Below are positions 8,135 to 15,659 of a stretch of 23,586 nucleotides of DNA, one piece after another (the first letter of the stretch is position 1; every line of letters begins with the position of its first letter). The translations under genes were made by a program, and so were the position numbers. A model generated the notes under the pieces. It made no database searches and had not been told where the DNA came from. It saw nothing but the letters and a program-made list of their open reading frames with translations. This DNA is from Acidobacteriota bacterium (GTDB lineage Bacteria > Acidobacteriota > Terriglobia > Acidiferrales > UBA7541), in assembly GCA_003224135.1 (NCBI GenBank), contig QHYO01000502.1, positions 1-23,586 of the forward strand. Reading direction: 5' to 3'.

Positions 8135-9219
8135 TTGCTCAAAATGACTTATTTCCTGAGAGACATTCTTCGTCAGCCAAAGGAATTACGCCGAACAATT
8201 CATTTTCTGCTGGGGCCAGGTCGAGCGTCCCTGAATGCCGCGACGGCCGCGGTTCGTGCTGCTCGCCACGCCTATGTGACTGGAATCGGCAGCAGTTGGC
8301 ACGCAGCGCTGAGCGCTGGGACGCTGTTCAGCCTGGGTGGTTGCCCGGTCTACATGCAGGACGCATCCGAGTTGCTCGAGTTTGCGGCCTTCCCGCGCAA
8401 TTCCGTGGCGATCGTGATTTCGCGGAGCGGTCGCAGCATTGAGATTGTCAAATTGCTAGCGAAGCTTCGCGAGAGCGAGGCAACTGTTATTGCCATCACG
8501 AACTCGGCGGAAGGGCCATTGGCGCGTGAGGCGCAGATTCCGATCGTGGTTCCGATCGAGTTGGACCACGCGATTTCCGTAAACACCTATTCCACATTGG
8601 CGGCGACAGCTGGGATTCTTGCGAGTGCGGTGGTCGGCTCGTTGAACGACAGTTTTACAGAATCACTGTCGACCGCGTTAGAGAAAACGGGGACGGCGAT
8701 TGCAGGCTGGCAGGAGCAGATTGCGGATACGATCTGGTTCGCAACTGGTGCGGCGACATATTTTCTGGCTCGCGGATCAAGTTTGGGAAGTTGTCAAGAA
8801 GCCAGGCTTCTCTGGGAAGAGGGCGTCAAATCGCCAGCAACTGCGATGGGCACGGGCAGCTTCCGGCACGGACCGCAAGAAATGGTTGCCGCAGGCGCGC
8901 GATTCGGGATTTGGATCGCTGGTGAGCGAATGCGCGAACAAGACCTGGCAGTGGCGCACGATCTAAGGAAACTGGGTGCCTCGGTGATGCTAATCGGGCG
9001 AGATGTTCCAGGGGATGCAGGCGATCTTGTTTTTCAGGTGCCAGACACGCCGGCCACTGGCAATTTTTGATCGACATTATTCCGGCGCAACTTGCAGCCG
9101 AAAAACTGGCACGCCTTTCTGGAGTCAACAGCGACACGTTTCGCTATTGCTCGTTCATCGTGGAAGACGAGTACGGATTGTTGCCTGAAGAGCCTGGCTC
9201 ATCGAGCACGCGGCATTAA
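8135..9219 (+). CDS. SIS-domain sugar isomerase/deaminase (GlmS C-terminal-like), frameshifted near its C-terminus
   Basis: Double-SIS protein of the GlmS isomerase-domain / NagB-II / fructoselysine deglycase group, acting on phosphorylated sugars. Motifs: YVTGIGSSWHAAL, the phosphate-binding ISRSGRSIE, and GTGSFRHGPQEM. The open frame stops at 9070 after PDTPATGNF. A one-base shift at about 9053-9056 instead continues as HWQFLIDIIPAQLAAEKLA... to a TAA at 9217-9219, which is the expected family C-terminus and gives about 358 residues, the usual length. The start is either TTG 8135 (GGAG five bases upstream) or ATG 8144 (MTYFLRDILRQPKEL, the better family fit). The ROK kinase follows 53 bp later, which points to amino-sugar or hexose catabolism. 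The exact substrate cannot be set from sequence. Confidence 0.78.
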
Positions 9220-9272
9220 AGCAGCGCACTCAGGAACCAATAGAACGAAATCAGGATTCAAAAAGGAAAATC

Positions 9273-10220
9273 GTGATTGGCGCAGTTGACATCGGCGGAA
9301 CGAAGATAGCCGTTGGAATGGTGGATGATGCTGGGAGAGTGGTATCAAAGCTGGAATCCCCGACGGACGCACCAGGTGGGTATGCCAACGGCCTTGCGCG
9401 GATGACCAGCATGTTGCGAGAAACGGCGCGAAATGCCGGCGTCGGAATTTCCGGAATCGGAATTGGTTCCACGGGGATGGTGTACCCAGAGAGCGGAAAG
9501 TTTGGAGACGCCGATTTTTTGCCAGGATGGCAAGGAAACAATCCGGTGGAGGATCTGGCGCGCGAGTTTAATGTGACTGTGGCGATTGAAAACGATGGGG
9601 ATGCTTCCGCTCTAGGCGAAGCGAGTTGGGGAGCCGGAAAAGGCAAGTCGCGCCTGATTTATGTAACGATTGGCACGGGCATCGGAGGCGGAATTATTCT
9701 GGATGGGAAACTTTATCGCGGAGCGGACATGGCGCATCCCGAAATCAGCCACCACGTCATCGAGGCATCCGGGCCAGCCTGTTCTTGCGGCTTTCGCGGT
9801 TGCTGGGAGTCGTTGGCGACAGGACCGGCTATGGCTGCCTGGTTCAAGTTGAACTCGACGGGTGACGATCGATATCCGGTCAACATATCCGCGGAACAGA
9901 TCTGCAGACTGGCGCAGAGCGGGGACGAACCGGCGGCGCGGGCGGTTGAACGTGAAAGTTATTATTTGGGTTTGGGCCTGGCGAATCTGATCAATCTGTT
10001 TGTGCCGGAGGTGATCGTGCTGGGCGGCAGTGTGATGAAAAGTGCCGCGCTTTTTCTTGACGGCGTCCGCAAAGTCATCAGCCAGGGCTGTCGATTTGTT
10101 CCTTATGAAAAGACGGAACTGGCGCTGGCTTCATTGGGGGAAGACGCGAATCTGATTGGAGCAGCGCGCGTGTGGCATCACCGCTTCGGAGAACCTGGAC
10201 TCAGGACCGGAAGGGTCTAG
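9273..10220 (+). CDS. ROK-family sugar kinase
   Basis: Cytoplasmic ATP-dependent sugar kinase of 315 residues. It shows the phosphate-binding VDIGGTKIAVG at the N-terminus, an active-site Asp in IENDGDASALGEA, the second glycine-rich motif TIGTGIGGGI, and the ROK zinc motif CSCGFRGCWE preceded by the His-rich segment EISHHVIEASGPA. The start is GTG at 9273 with AAGGAAA upstream. Close relatives phosphorylate glucose, N-acetylglucosamine, N-acetylmannosamine or fructose. Coupling to a GlmS/NagB-II-like SIS protein 53 bp upstream suggests an amino sugar. It lacks the N-terminal helix-turn-helix of ROK repressors. It converges with the LacI gene, leaving three bases between stops. Confidence 0.88.
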   Translation: MIGAVDIGGTKIAVGMVDDAGRVVSKLESPTDAPGGYANGLARMTSMLRETARNAGVGISGIGIGSTGMVYPESGKFGDADFLPGWQGNNPVEDLAREFNVTVAIENDGDASALGEASWGAGKGKSRLIYVTIGTGIGGGIILDGKLYRGADMAHPEISHHVIEASGPACSCGFRGCWESLATGPAMAAWFKLNSTGDDRYPVNISAEQICRLAQSGDEPAARAVERESYYLGLGLANLINLFVPEVIVLGGSVMKSAALFLDGVRKVISQGCRFVPYEKTELALASLGEDANLIGAARVWHHRFGEPGLRTGRV

Positions 10221-10223
10221 GGT

Positions 10224-11297
10224 CTAGTCCGCAGTCGAAGTGTCATTTTGCTTTGTGCCTTTTGCAATCGTCCGCGATTTCGCGGGAGTGGTGTTCGGAG
10301 GGAAGGTCGTCGAACGGCGAAGAACGAGTTGCGTTTTCAAGTGATATTCCGTCCCGACCGGCGAAGGGGTTTCTCTTTTCACTTCCTTGTACAGGGCGTC
10401 AAACGCGAGCCTTGCCAATTCCGTTTGGGACATTTGAATCGTAGTTAGAGGAGGAATCATGAAGTCGGCGAGCCTAGTATCGTCAAATCCAACCACTGAC
10501 AATTGTTGGGGAACCGCGATGCTGAGTTCGAAGGCTTGCCTCATCACTCCGATTGCGGTCATATCGTTCGAGCAAAGCAGAGCGGTGGGTTGTTCGCGAA
10601 GCTGATGAAGCTTTTGGAAAGCCAATTTCCCTCCTTCCAGTCTGTGATCACCCTGCACGATAAACTCTGGCTTCACGGTCAGGCCGATTTCGCGCATCGA
10701 TTCTTCAAACGCATCTCTCCTCGCCACCGCTGACCTCAGCTTCAGGGGTCCGGTGACGAAGCCGATGCGTTCGTGCCGCATAGCCGCCAAGTGCTGAACG
10801 GCCTGGCGAATTCCATGAGCGTAGTCGACACGAATGTTGCTGACGCGTGGCGCCTTCGGTCCAACGTCGATGAATACCAATGGCAGGTTCCGAAAACGGA
10901 GATGCTCCAATAATTCGTCTTCCATTCCGAACGTAAGAATCGCTACGCCATCCACGCGACCTTCAATCATCCTTCGGACCGCAAGTTCCATGCGCTTGGG
11001 ATCGTGAATCGTCGAAGTTAAGAGAATTTCGTAGTTATGTTCGACAGCTAGCGTTTCAAACGTCTGAACAATTTCGGGGAAAAATGGATTCGTAATTTCA
11101 GAAACGATCAGGCCAAAAACACGGCTTCTGCCAGAAACCAGAGCGCGCGCCTGCCGGTTAGGATAATACCCGAGCTCGTCAATCGCCTTCCAAACCCGCT
11201 TGGCCAGTTGCGCATCGACCGTGGCCACCCGATTGACCGTGCGCGATACGGTTGCGGTCGATACGCGAGCTCGCTTGGCAACATCGCGAATGTCCAA
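10224..11297 (-). CDS. LacI-family transcriptional regulator, probably of the arabinose locus
   Basis: A 357-residue LacI/GalR regulator. The N-terminal helix-turn-helix (IRDVAKRARVSTATVSRTVN) and hinge (YYPNRQARALVSGRS) are followed by a periplasmic-binding-protein-like ligand domain (FGLIVSEITNPFFPEIVQ ... VVGFDDTRLADFMIPPLTTI). The start is a TTG at 11297 with AGAGGA just upstream; this is where the family N-terminus begins, and no better start is in frame. It is divergent from araD across 390 bp that contain the palindrome GTAAACGTTTAC. Matching CG-centred palindromes stand before the GH127 and GH51 genes, so it is the natural candidate repressor of the arabinan/arabinose genes. It could instead serve the SIS/ROK pair, but no such site was seen there. 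The C-terminal 20-25 residues are low-complexity. Confidence 0.9.
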   Translation of the reverse strand: MDIRDVAKRARVSTATVSRTVNRVATVDAQLAKRVWKAIDELGYYPNRQARALVSGRSRVFGLIVSEITNPFFPEIVQTFETLAVEHNYEILLTSTIHDPKRMELAVRRMIEGRVDGVAILTFGMEDELLEHLRFRNLPLVFIDVGPKAPRVSNIRVDYAHGIRQAVQHLAAMRHERIGFVTGPLKLRSAVARRDAFEESMREIGLTVKPEFIVQGDHRLEGGKLAFQKLHQLREQPTALLCSNDMTAIGVMRQAFELSIAVPQQLSVVGFDDTRLADFMIPPLTTIQMSQTELARLAFDALYKEVKRETPSPVGTEYHLKTQLVLRRSTTFPPNTTPAKSRTIAKGTKQNDTSTAD

Positions 11298-11687
11298 GAG
11301 TCCTCTTTTGTGGGGTCAATTGCTTCGGGCACAGTATACGCTATCTTGTAATTACTGATCCTTTACGAGAAGGAACGCCGAGAGATCGGGTGGGAAAGGT
11401 TGAACAAGCTTCGCAAGTGCAAGGGAAGGGATCTTAAGGGCGGCTGAGGGTCGGAAGACCGTTTCCGAGACGGCTTGCAATCAGGCTAATGACATGGTAA
11501 ACGTTTACTGCCATTGGCCAGATTTTCCGGCGCGTTGCGAAGCTGTAAAGGATTGTCAAATCTTGCTATTTTCGGGTCCTTGCTTCGTTTGCGTGCCATT
11601 CCCTTGGCGTCCGATGGCGCAAGCACAAGAGCGAATGCTACTGACGCGAAATCTGTTTGCAGATGCTGATACCGAAGTCGACGGTGA
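11298..11687. other. Regulatory region between the LacI gene and araD
   Basis: 390 bases between divergent genes with no supported coding content. It contains the LacI-type palindrome at 11497-11508. A weak promoter-like pair, TTGCAA (11475-11480), 17 nt, TAAACG, would put the operator on the -10 element, but the -10 match is poor. About 180 bases lie between the operator and the araD ATG, implying a long 5' leader. Confidence 0.4.
11497..11508. promoter_or_regulatory. Candidate LacI-type operator upstream of araD
   Basis: GTAAACGTTTAC is a perfect 12-bp palindrome with the central CG step typical of LacI/GalR-family operators. It lies between the LacI gene and araD and is related to the sites at 15598, 19377 and 21058. 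Confidence 0.65.
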
Positions 11688-12392
11688 ATGCTGCTAGCGG
11701 CTCTGCGCGAAGAAGTACTCGAAGCGAACCTGGACCTGGTTCGAAGAGGACTCGTACTTTCGACTTTCGGCAACGCGAGCGGCGTCGATCGTAGGGAAGG
11801 GTTAATTGTTATCAAGCCGAGCGGCGTGGCTTACGAGGCGATGAAGGCTGGAGATCTGGTTGTTACAGATCTGCAAGGAAAAGTAACGGAAGGAACGCTC
11901 CGGCCATCCTCGGATCTGCCCACACATGCTGCACTGTACCGAGCTTTTCCTTCTATAGGTGGAATCGCACACACGCATTCAGAGTACGCAACTGCGTGGG
12001 CGCAAGCACGTAGAGCGATTCCGTGTTTCGGGACTACACACGCTGACTATTTTCACGGACCGATTCCAGTGACCGAGGTCATGGCCGAGGATGAAATCGT
12101 TGGTGAGTACGAAGCAAATACCGGAGCTGCGATTATCCGCACATTTGAAAATCTCGATGCCATGTCGATTCCCGCGGTTTTAGTGGCAAACCATGCACCG
12201 TTCGCCTGGGGTCACGATCCACGGAAGGCGGCGGAAACGGCATGGATGTTAGAGTCTGTCGCGCGGATGGCGTACTTCACGGTGAGCATCAATCCACACG
12301 CAAGTGACATCGCTAAAACGCTTCACGATCGGCATTTTTTGCGTAAACATGGCGAGAAGGCATATTACGGCCAAATGAGGGCAAAAGAATGA
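11688..12392 (+). CDS. araD: L-ribulose-5-phosphate 4-epimerase
   Basis: Class II aldolase-family enzyme that converts L-ribulose-5-phosphate to D-xylulose-5-phosphate, the last dedicated step of L-arabinose use. The 234-residue length is close to E. coli AraD (231). Family residues are present at or near the expected positions: Asp76 (SSDLPTH), metal ligands His95 and His97 (HTHS), Asp120, Glu142, His169 (VANHAPFAWG) and the C-terminal KHGEKAYYGQ motif with the catalytic-region Tyr. The N-terminus (LREEVLEANLDLVRRGLV...TFGNASGVDR) aligns with the family start, supporting the ATG at 11688, although the ribosome-binding site is weak. It is first in the plus-strand arabinose gene run. Confidence 0.93.
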   Translation: MLLAALREEVLEANLDLVRRGLVLSTFGNASGVDRREGLIVIKPSGVAYEAMKAGDLVVTDLQGKVTEGTLRPSSDLPTHAALYRAFPSIGGIAHTHSEYATAWAQARRAIPCFGTTHADYFHGPIPVTEVMAEDEIVGEYEANTGAAIIRTFENLDAMSIPAVLVANHAPFAWGHDPRKAAETAWMLESVARMAYFTVSINPHASDIAKTLHDRHFLRKHGEKAYYGQMRAKE

Positions 12393-12530
12393 CACCGCTA
12401 TTCGCTTCAGAGGATGCTGCGGGGCCGGCGCACCGGTCGACATCTGGTGCAGCGACGGAATTTTTGCGGTAATTGGAGCTAGGTGCTGCATTTGTTGTGC
12501 ATCGGGGACAGGGCGCGTCTAAACGAGAAA

Positions 12531-13964
12531 ATGGCGGAACGAACCATGGCGAACAAGAAGAAAATGACGATGGGAGTAATCGTAGGGAATCGTGGATTTT
12601 TCCCCGATCATCTTGCAAAGACCGGCCGCGAAGAGATGATCCGGGTTTTGCAAAAGGCCGGTATGGACGTGGTTGTCCTCGGGCCGGATCAGACCAAGTA
12701 CGGAGCCGTAGAAACGTACGAAGAAGCGAAGCGCTGCGCGGAGCTATTCAAATCACAAGCGGACGCAATCGACGGCGTGGTTGTTACCTTGCCGAATTTT
12801 GGAGACGAGCGTGCGATTGCCGACACCCTTCGACTTTCGCGCTTGGGCGTGCCGGTGCTGGTACAAGCTACGCCGGATACTCCGGGCAAAATGGCAATCA
12901 CGCACCGCCGCGACAGCTTCTGCGGGAAGATGTCTGCGTGCAACAATTTACGCCAATATGGCATTCCGTATTCGCTGACAACCCTGCACACGGAAACGCC
13001 GGATTCCCCTGAGTTCGCAAAGGATTTGGAATGGTTCGCAGGCGTATGCCGCGTCGTGCGTGGACTGCGGAATTTGCGAATTGGAGCGATTGGTGCCCGG
13101 CCGACAGCGTTCAACACCGTGCGGTATAGCGAAAAACTCCTTGAAGCGAGCGGTATTTCCGTGGAGACGTTGGACCTGAGCGAAGTGTTGGGACGCATCA
13201 GCCGAATGAAGGACAGCGATGACTCCGTCGTGCAAAAGTTGAGTTCCATACGGAAATACGTGACGACCACCGACATCCCACAATTGGCGCTGGTGAAGAT
13301 GGCCAAGTTGGGCGCCGTAGTGGACGACTGGATGAAAAACAGTAACGTGCAGATCAGCGCGGTGCAGTGCTGGACATCTCTTGAAGAAAACCTGGGAGTG
13401 GTGCCGTGCACGGTGATGAGCATGATGAGCGAGTCGCTGCTCTCGAGTGCGTGCGAAGTGGACGTATGCGGTGTTATGGGAATGCACGCGTTGCAACTGG
13501 CATCGGAGACACCGAGCGCGCTGCTCGACTGGAACAATAATTATGGAACGGACCCGAACAAGGCGGTTTGTTTCCACTGCAGCAATTTGCCAAAACACTT
13601 CTTTAAGGAAGTGAAGATGGACTTTCAGGAGATCATCGCGGGCACCGTGGGCAAGGAAAATACCTTCGGCACGTGCGTTGGGAACGTGAAGTCTGGGGCC
13701 ATGAGTTTTGCGCGGTTCTCTACGGATGATACCGGAGGAAAAATTCGCGGCTACAGTGGCGGCGGGAGATTCACTGACGACCCGCTGCAGACGTTTGGCG
13801 GCGCGGGCGTCGTGGAGATCCCGGAGCTTCAAAAATTGCTCCGCTACATCTGTGAAAACGGGTTTGAACATCATGTCGCTGCCAACTTTTCCAGCGTTGC
13901 TCCTGTCGTTCATGAAGCTACGACACGCTATCTGGGCTGGGATATGTACGCACACTGTGCGTAA
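12531..13964 (+). CDS. L-fucose/L-arabinose isomerase-family protein (COG2407 type)
   Basis: A 477-residue aldose-ketose isomerase-like protein. It has the FucI/AraA superfamily layout: an N-terminal Rossmann-like region (MGVIVGNRGFFPDHLAK; VVVTLPNFGDERAI), a middle segment (IGAIGARPTAFNTVRYSE), and a metal-site segment with conserved acidic residues (SSACEVDVCGVMGM). It is clearly not the classical AraA sequence. Placed between araD and araB, it most likely performs the L-arabinose to L-ribulose step in place of AraA, which is an inference from context. ATGs at 12531, 12546 and 12564 are in frame; 12531 is used here, and an upstream GTG at 12483 gives non-family residues. 138 bp separate it from araD, with nothing recognisable between. 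Confidence 0.85.
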   Translation: MAERTMANKKKMTMGVIVGNRGFFPDHLAKTGREEMIRVLQKAGMDVVVLGPDQTKYGAVETYEEAKRCAELFKSQADAIDGVVVTLPNFGDERAIADTLRLSRLGVPVLVQATPDTPGKMAITHRRDSFCGKMSACNNLRQYGIPYSLTTLHTETPDSPEFAKDLEWFAGVCRVVRGLRNLRIGAIGARPTAFNTVRYSEKLLEASGISVETLDLSEVLGRISRMKDSDDSVVQKLSSIRKYVTTTDIPQLALVKMAKLGAVVDDWMKNSNVQISAVQCWTSLEENLGVVPCTVMSMMSESLLSSACEVDVCGVMGMHALQLASETPSALLDWNNNYGTDPNKAVCFHCSNLPKHFFKEVKMDFQEIIAGTVGKENTFGTCVGNVKSGAMSFARFSTDDTGGKIRGYSGGGRFTDDPLQTFGGAGVVEIPELQKLLRYICENGFEHHVAANFSSVAPVVHEATTRYLGWDMYAHCA

Positions 13965-13996
13965 TCGTGTGCTGAGACGGAGTGAGCGGTAATCCG

Positions 13997-15565
13997 ATGG
14001 CCATTGTGGCGGGCGTTGATTTCGGAACCCTCAGCGTACGCGTGTCCATCGTGGATAGCGTACGCGGCCTGCTAGCGACGGCTCTTGCTGAATATGCACT
14101 GCATCGAAAGCGTGACGATCCGGAGTATGCCACGCAATCGCACGACGACCAGATGCAAGCGCTGGTGGCGGCTACGCGCGAGGCGGTACAGAAAGCCGGG
14201 ATTTCCGGAGACCAAGTGCAAGCGCTCGCGGTCGATACTACCGGCTCATCCGTCATTCCCGTGGGAAAAAATCTCCAACCGCTCGACGAATACTATCTCT
14301 GGTGTGATCATCGCGCAAAAGCAGAAGCCGCGGAGATCACGGAAGCAGCTCACCGGGAAGGGTTACAAGCGATTCAGTGGTGCGGCGGAGCGTATTCCTC
14401 CGAGTGGGGTTTTGCGAAACTGCTGCATTGGCTACGCCACAATCCAGAGAAGCGCGCGCAATTGGTTTCTGCCTTCGAGCACTGTGATATGGCGGCAGCA
14501 ACGCTTTGTGGAATTACCGATTCGGAGAGAGTAAAGCGCAGTATTTGCGCAATGGGGCACAAGTGGCTTTGGAATGCCGAACTGGGCGGGCTACCTTCGG
14601 AAGAATTCCTGGTTAAAGTAGATCCTTTATTTGCGGGGATCAGAGAAAAACTTCAGGGCGACTATGTTACCTCAGATCATTTAGCGGGCAAGCTTTCTGC
14701 TTTTTGGGCGGGGAAATTGGGTTTGAAGGCGGACATTCCCATACCCGTCGGGGCGTTCGATGCCCATTGGGATGCAATCGGGGCAGGCTGCCGCACCGAG
14801 GACGTGGTGAATGTCGTTGGCACCTCGACGTGCATCATCGGCATTACCCCGGCGGTCAATCTGGTTCCCGGAGTTTGTGGGGTTGTGCAGGGCAGTGTGC
14901 ATCCGCAGCGGACCGGCATTGAGGCGGGACTTTCGGCCGTGGGTGCGATCTTTGAGTCCATTGCCAGCCGAGCCGGAACAGATGTCGCTGCGCTGAGCCA
15001 GGGACTTGAGGACTATCGCGCCGGACAAACCGGACTTCTTCGCATGACATGGGACAACGGAGACCGCACTGTGCTCGTGAATCCGAATTTGCGCGGCATT
15101 ACGTTTGGATGGAATTTACAAAGCACGGCACAGGACGAGCTCTTTGCGGCGATCGAAGGCACTGCGTTTCACACGCGAATTATTCTGGATCGAATGGCCG
15201 AACATGGAGTTGATATAAAACGCGTGATCAATGCTGGCGGGATTCCGCAAAAGAACAATGTGCTCAATCAGGTTTATGCCAACGTATTGGGACGCCCCGT
15301 TCTCGTGCCAAGCAAGAGTGTGACAAGTCTGGGTTCCGCGATCTTTGCGTTTCTTGCGGCAGGAACGTTCAAGACCGTGGAAGAAGCTCAAGACAAGATT
15401 TGCCCGGAGCATGCGCAGTTTACGCCGGAGCCGGCTGCACAGAGGATTTACGATTCGTTGTACACAAATTATCGAAAATTGTATTTCGCATTTGGACAGC
15501 CGCGCGATGGGGCATTCGCCGACGTGATGCCCGCGCTCATACGTTCATCTCAGAAGACGAGTTAG
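13997..15565 (+). CDS. araB: L-ribulokinase (FGGY kinase)
   Basis: FGGY-family carbohydrate kinase of 522 residues that phosphorylates L-ribulose to L-ribulose-5-phosphate. Motifs: the N-terminal phosphate loop GVDFGTLSVR, AVDTTGSSVIPV, the substrate segment LWCDHRAKAEAAEI, GGAYSSEWGFAKLLH, catalytic Asp in VGAFDAHWDAIGAG, ATP-binding VVGTSTCIIGI, and NAGGIPQKNNVLNQVYANVL. These match ribulokinase more closely than xylulokinase or glycerol kinase. The ATG at 13997 gives the family N-terminus MAIVAGVDFG; a GTG at 13982 would add five residues. It follows the isomerase stop by 32 bp, so the two are probably co-transcribed. Confidence 0.92.
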   Translation: MAIVAGVDFGTLSVRVSIVDSVRGLLATALAEYALHRKRDDPEYATQSHDDQMQALVAATREAVQKAGISGDQVQALAVDTTGSSVIPVGKNLQPLDEYYLWCDHRAKAEAAEITEAAHREGLQAIQWCGGAYSSEWGFAKLLHWLRHNPEKRAQLVSAFEHCDMAAATLCGITDSERVKRSICAMGHKWLWNAELGGLPSEEFLVKVDPLFAGIREKLQGDYVTSDHLAGKLSAFWAGKLGLKADIPIPVGAFDAHWDAIGAGCRTEDVVNVVGTSTCIIGITPAVNLVPGVCGVVQGSVHPQRTGIEAGLSAVGAIFESIASRAGTDVAALSQGLEDYRAGQTGLLRMTWDNGDRTVLVNPNLRGITFGWNLQSTAQDELFAAIEGTAFHTRIILDRMAEHGVDIKRVINAGGIPQKNNVLNQVYANVLGRPVLVPSKSVTSLGSAIFAFLAAGTFKTVEEAQDKICPEHAQFTPEPAAQRIYDSLYTNYRKLYFAFGQPRDGAFADVMPALIRSSQKTS

Positions 15566-15597
15566 AAATGGCAGTTAATTTTCATGTCCGTTGGTCC

Positions 15598-15618
15598 AAA
15601 CGTTTTGCGCGAACGTTT
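15598..15618. promoter_or_regulatory. Paired LacI-type half-palindromes upstream of the GH127 gene
   Basis: AAACGTTT (15598-15605) is a perfect 8-bp palindrome, and GAACGTTT follows at 15611-15618, centres 13 bases apart. They lie in the 94-bp gap between araB and the GH127 gene, 42-62 bases before its ATG. The core matches the other candidate operators, but outer bases are not symmetrical, so each could be a weak site. Confidence 0.45.
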
Positions 15619-15659
15619 ATTTCGTCGCGAAGGCAAAACTCTCATTGAGGAAGTGAATC

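Noticed and set aside
12689..13955. Two long minus-strand open frames opposite the isomerase gene.
   Set aside because: Low-complexity, His/Arg- or Ser/Thr-rich translations with no motif; the plus strand holds a clear enzyme family.
15598..15618. A repeat-based array or integration site.
   Set aside because: The two AAACGTTT-like units fit operator half-sites of the local regulator; no integrase or target duplication is present.
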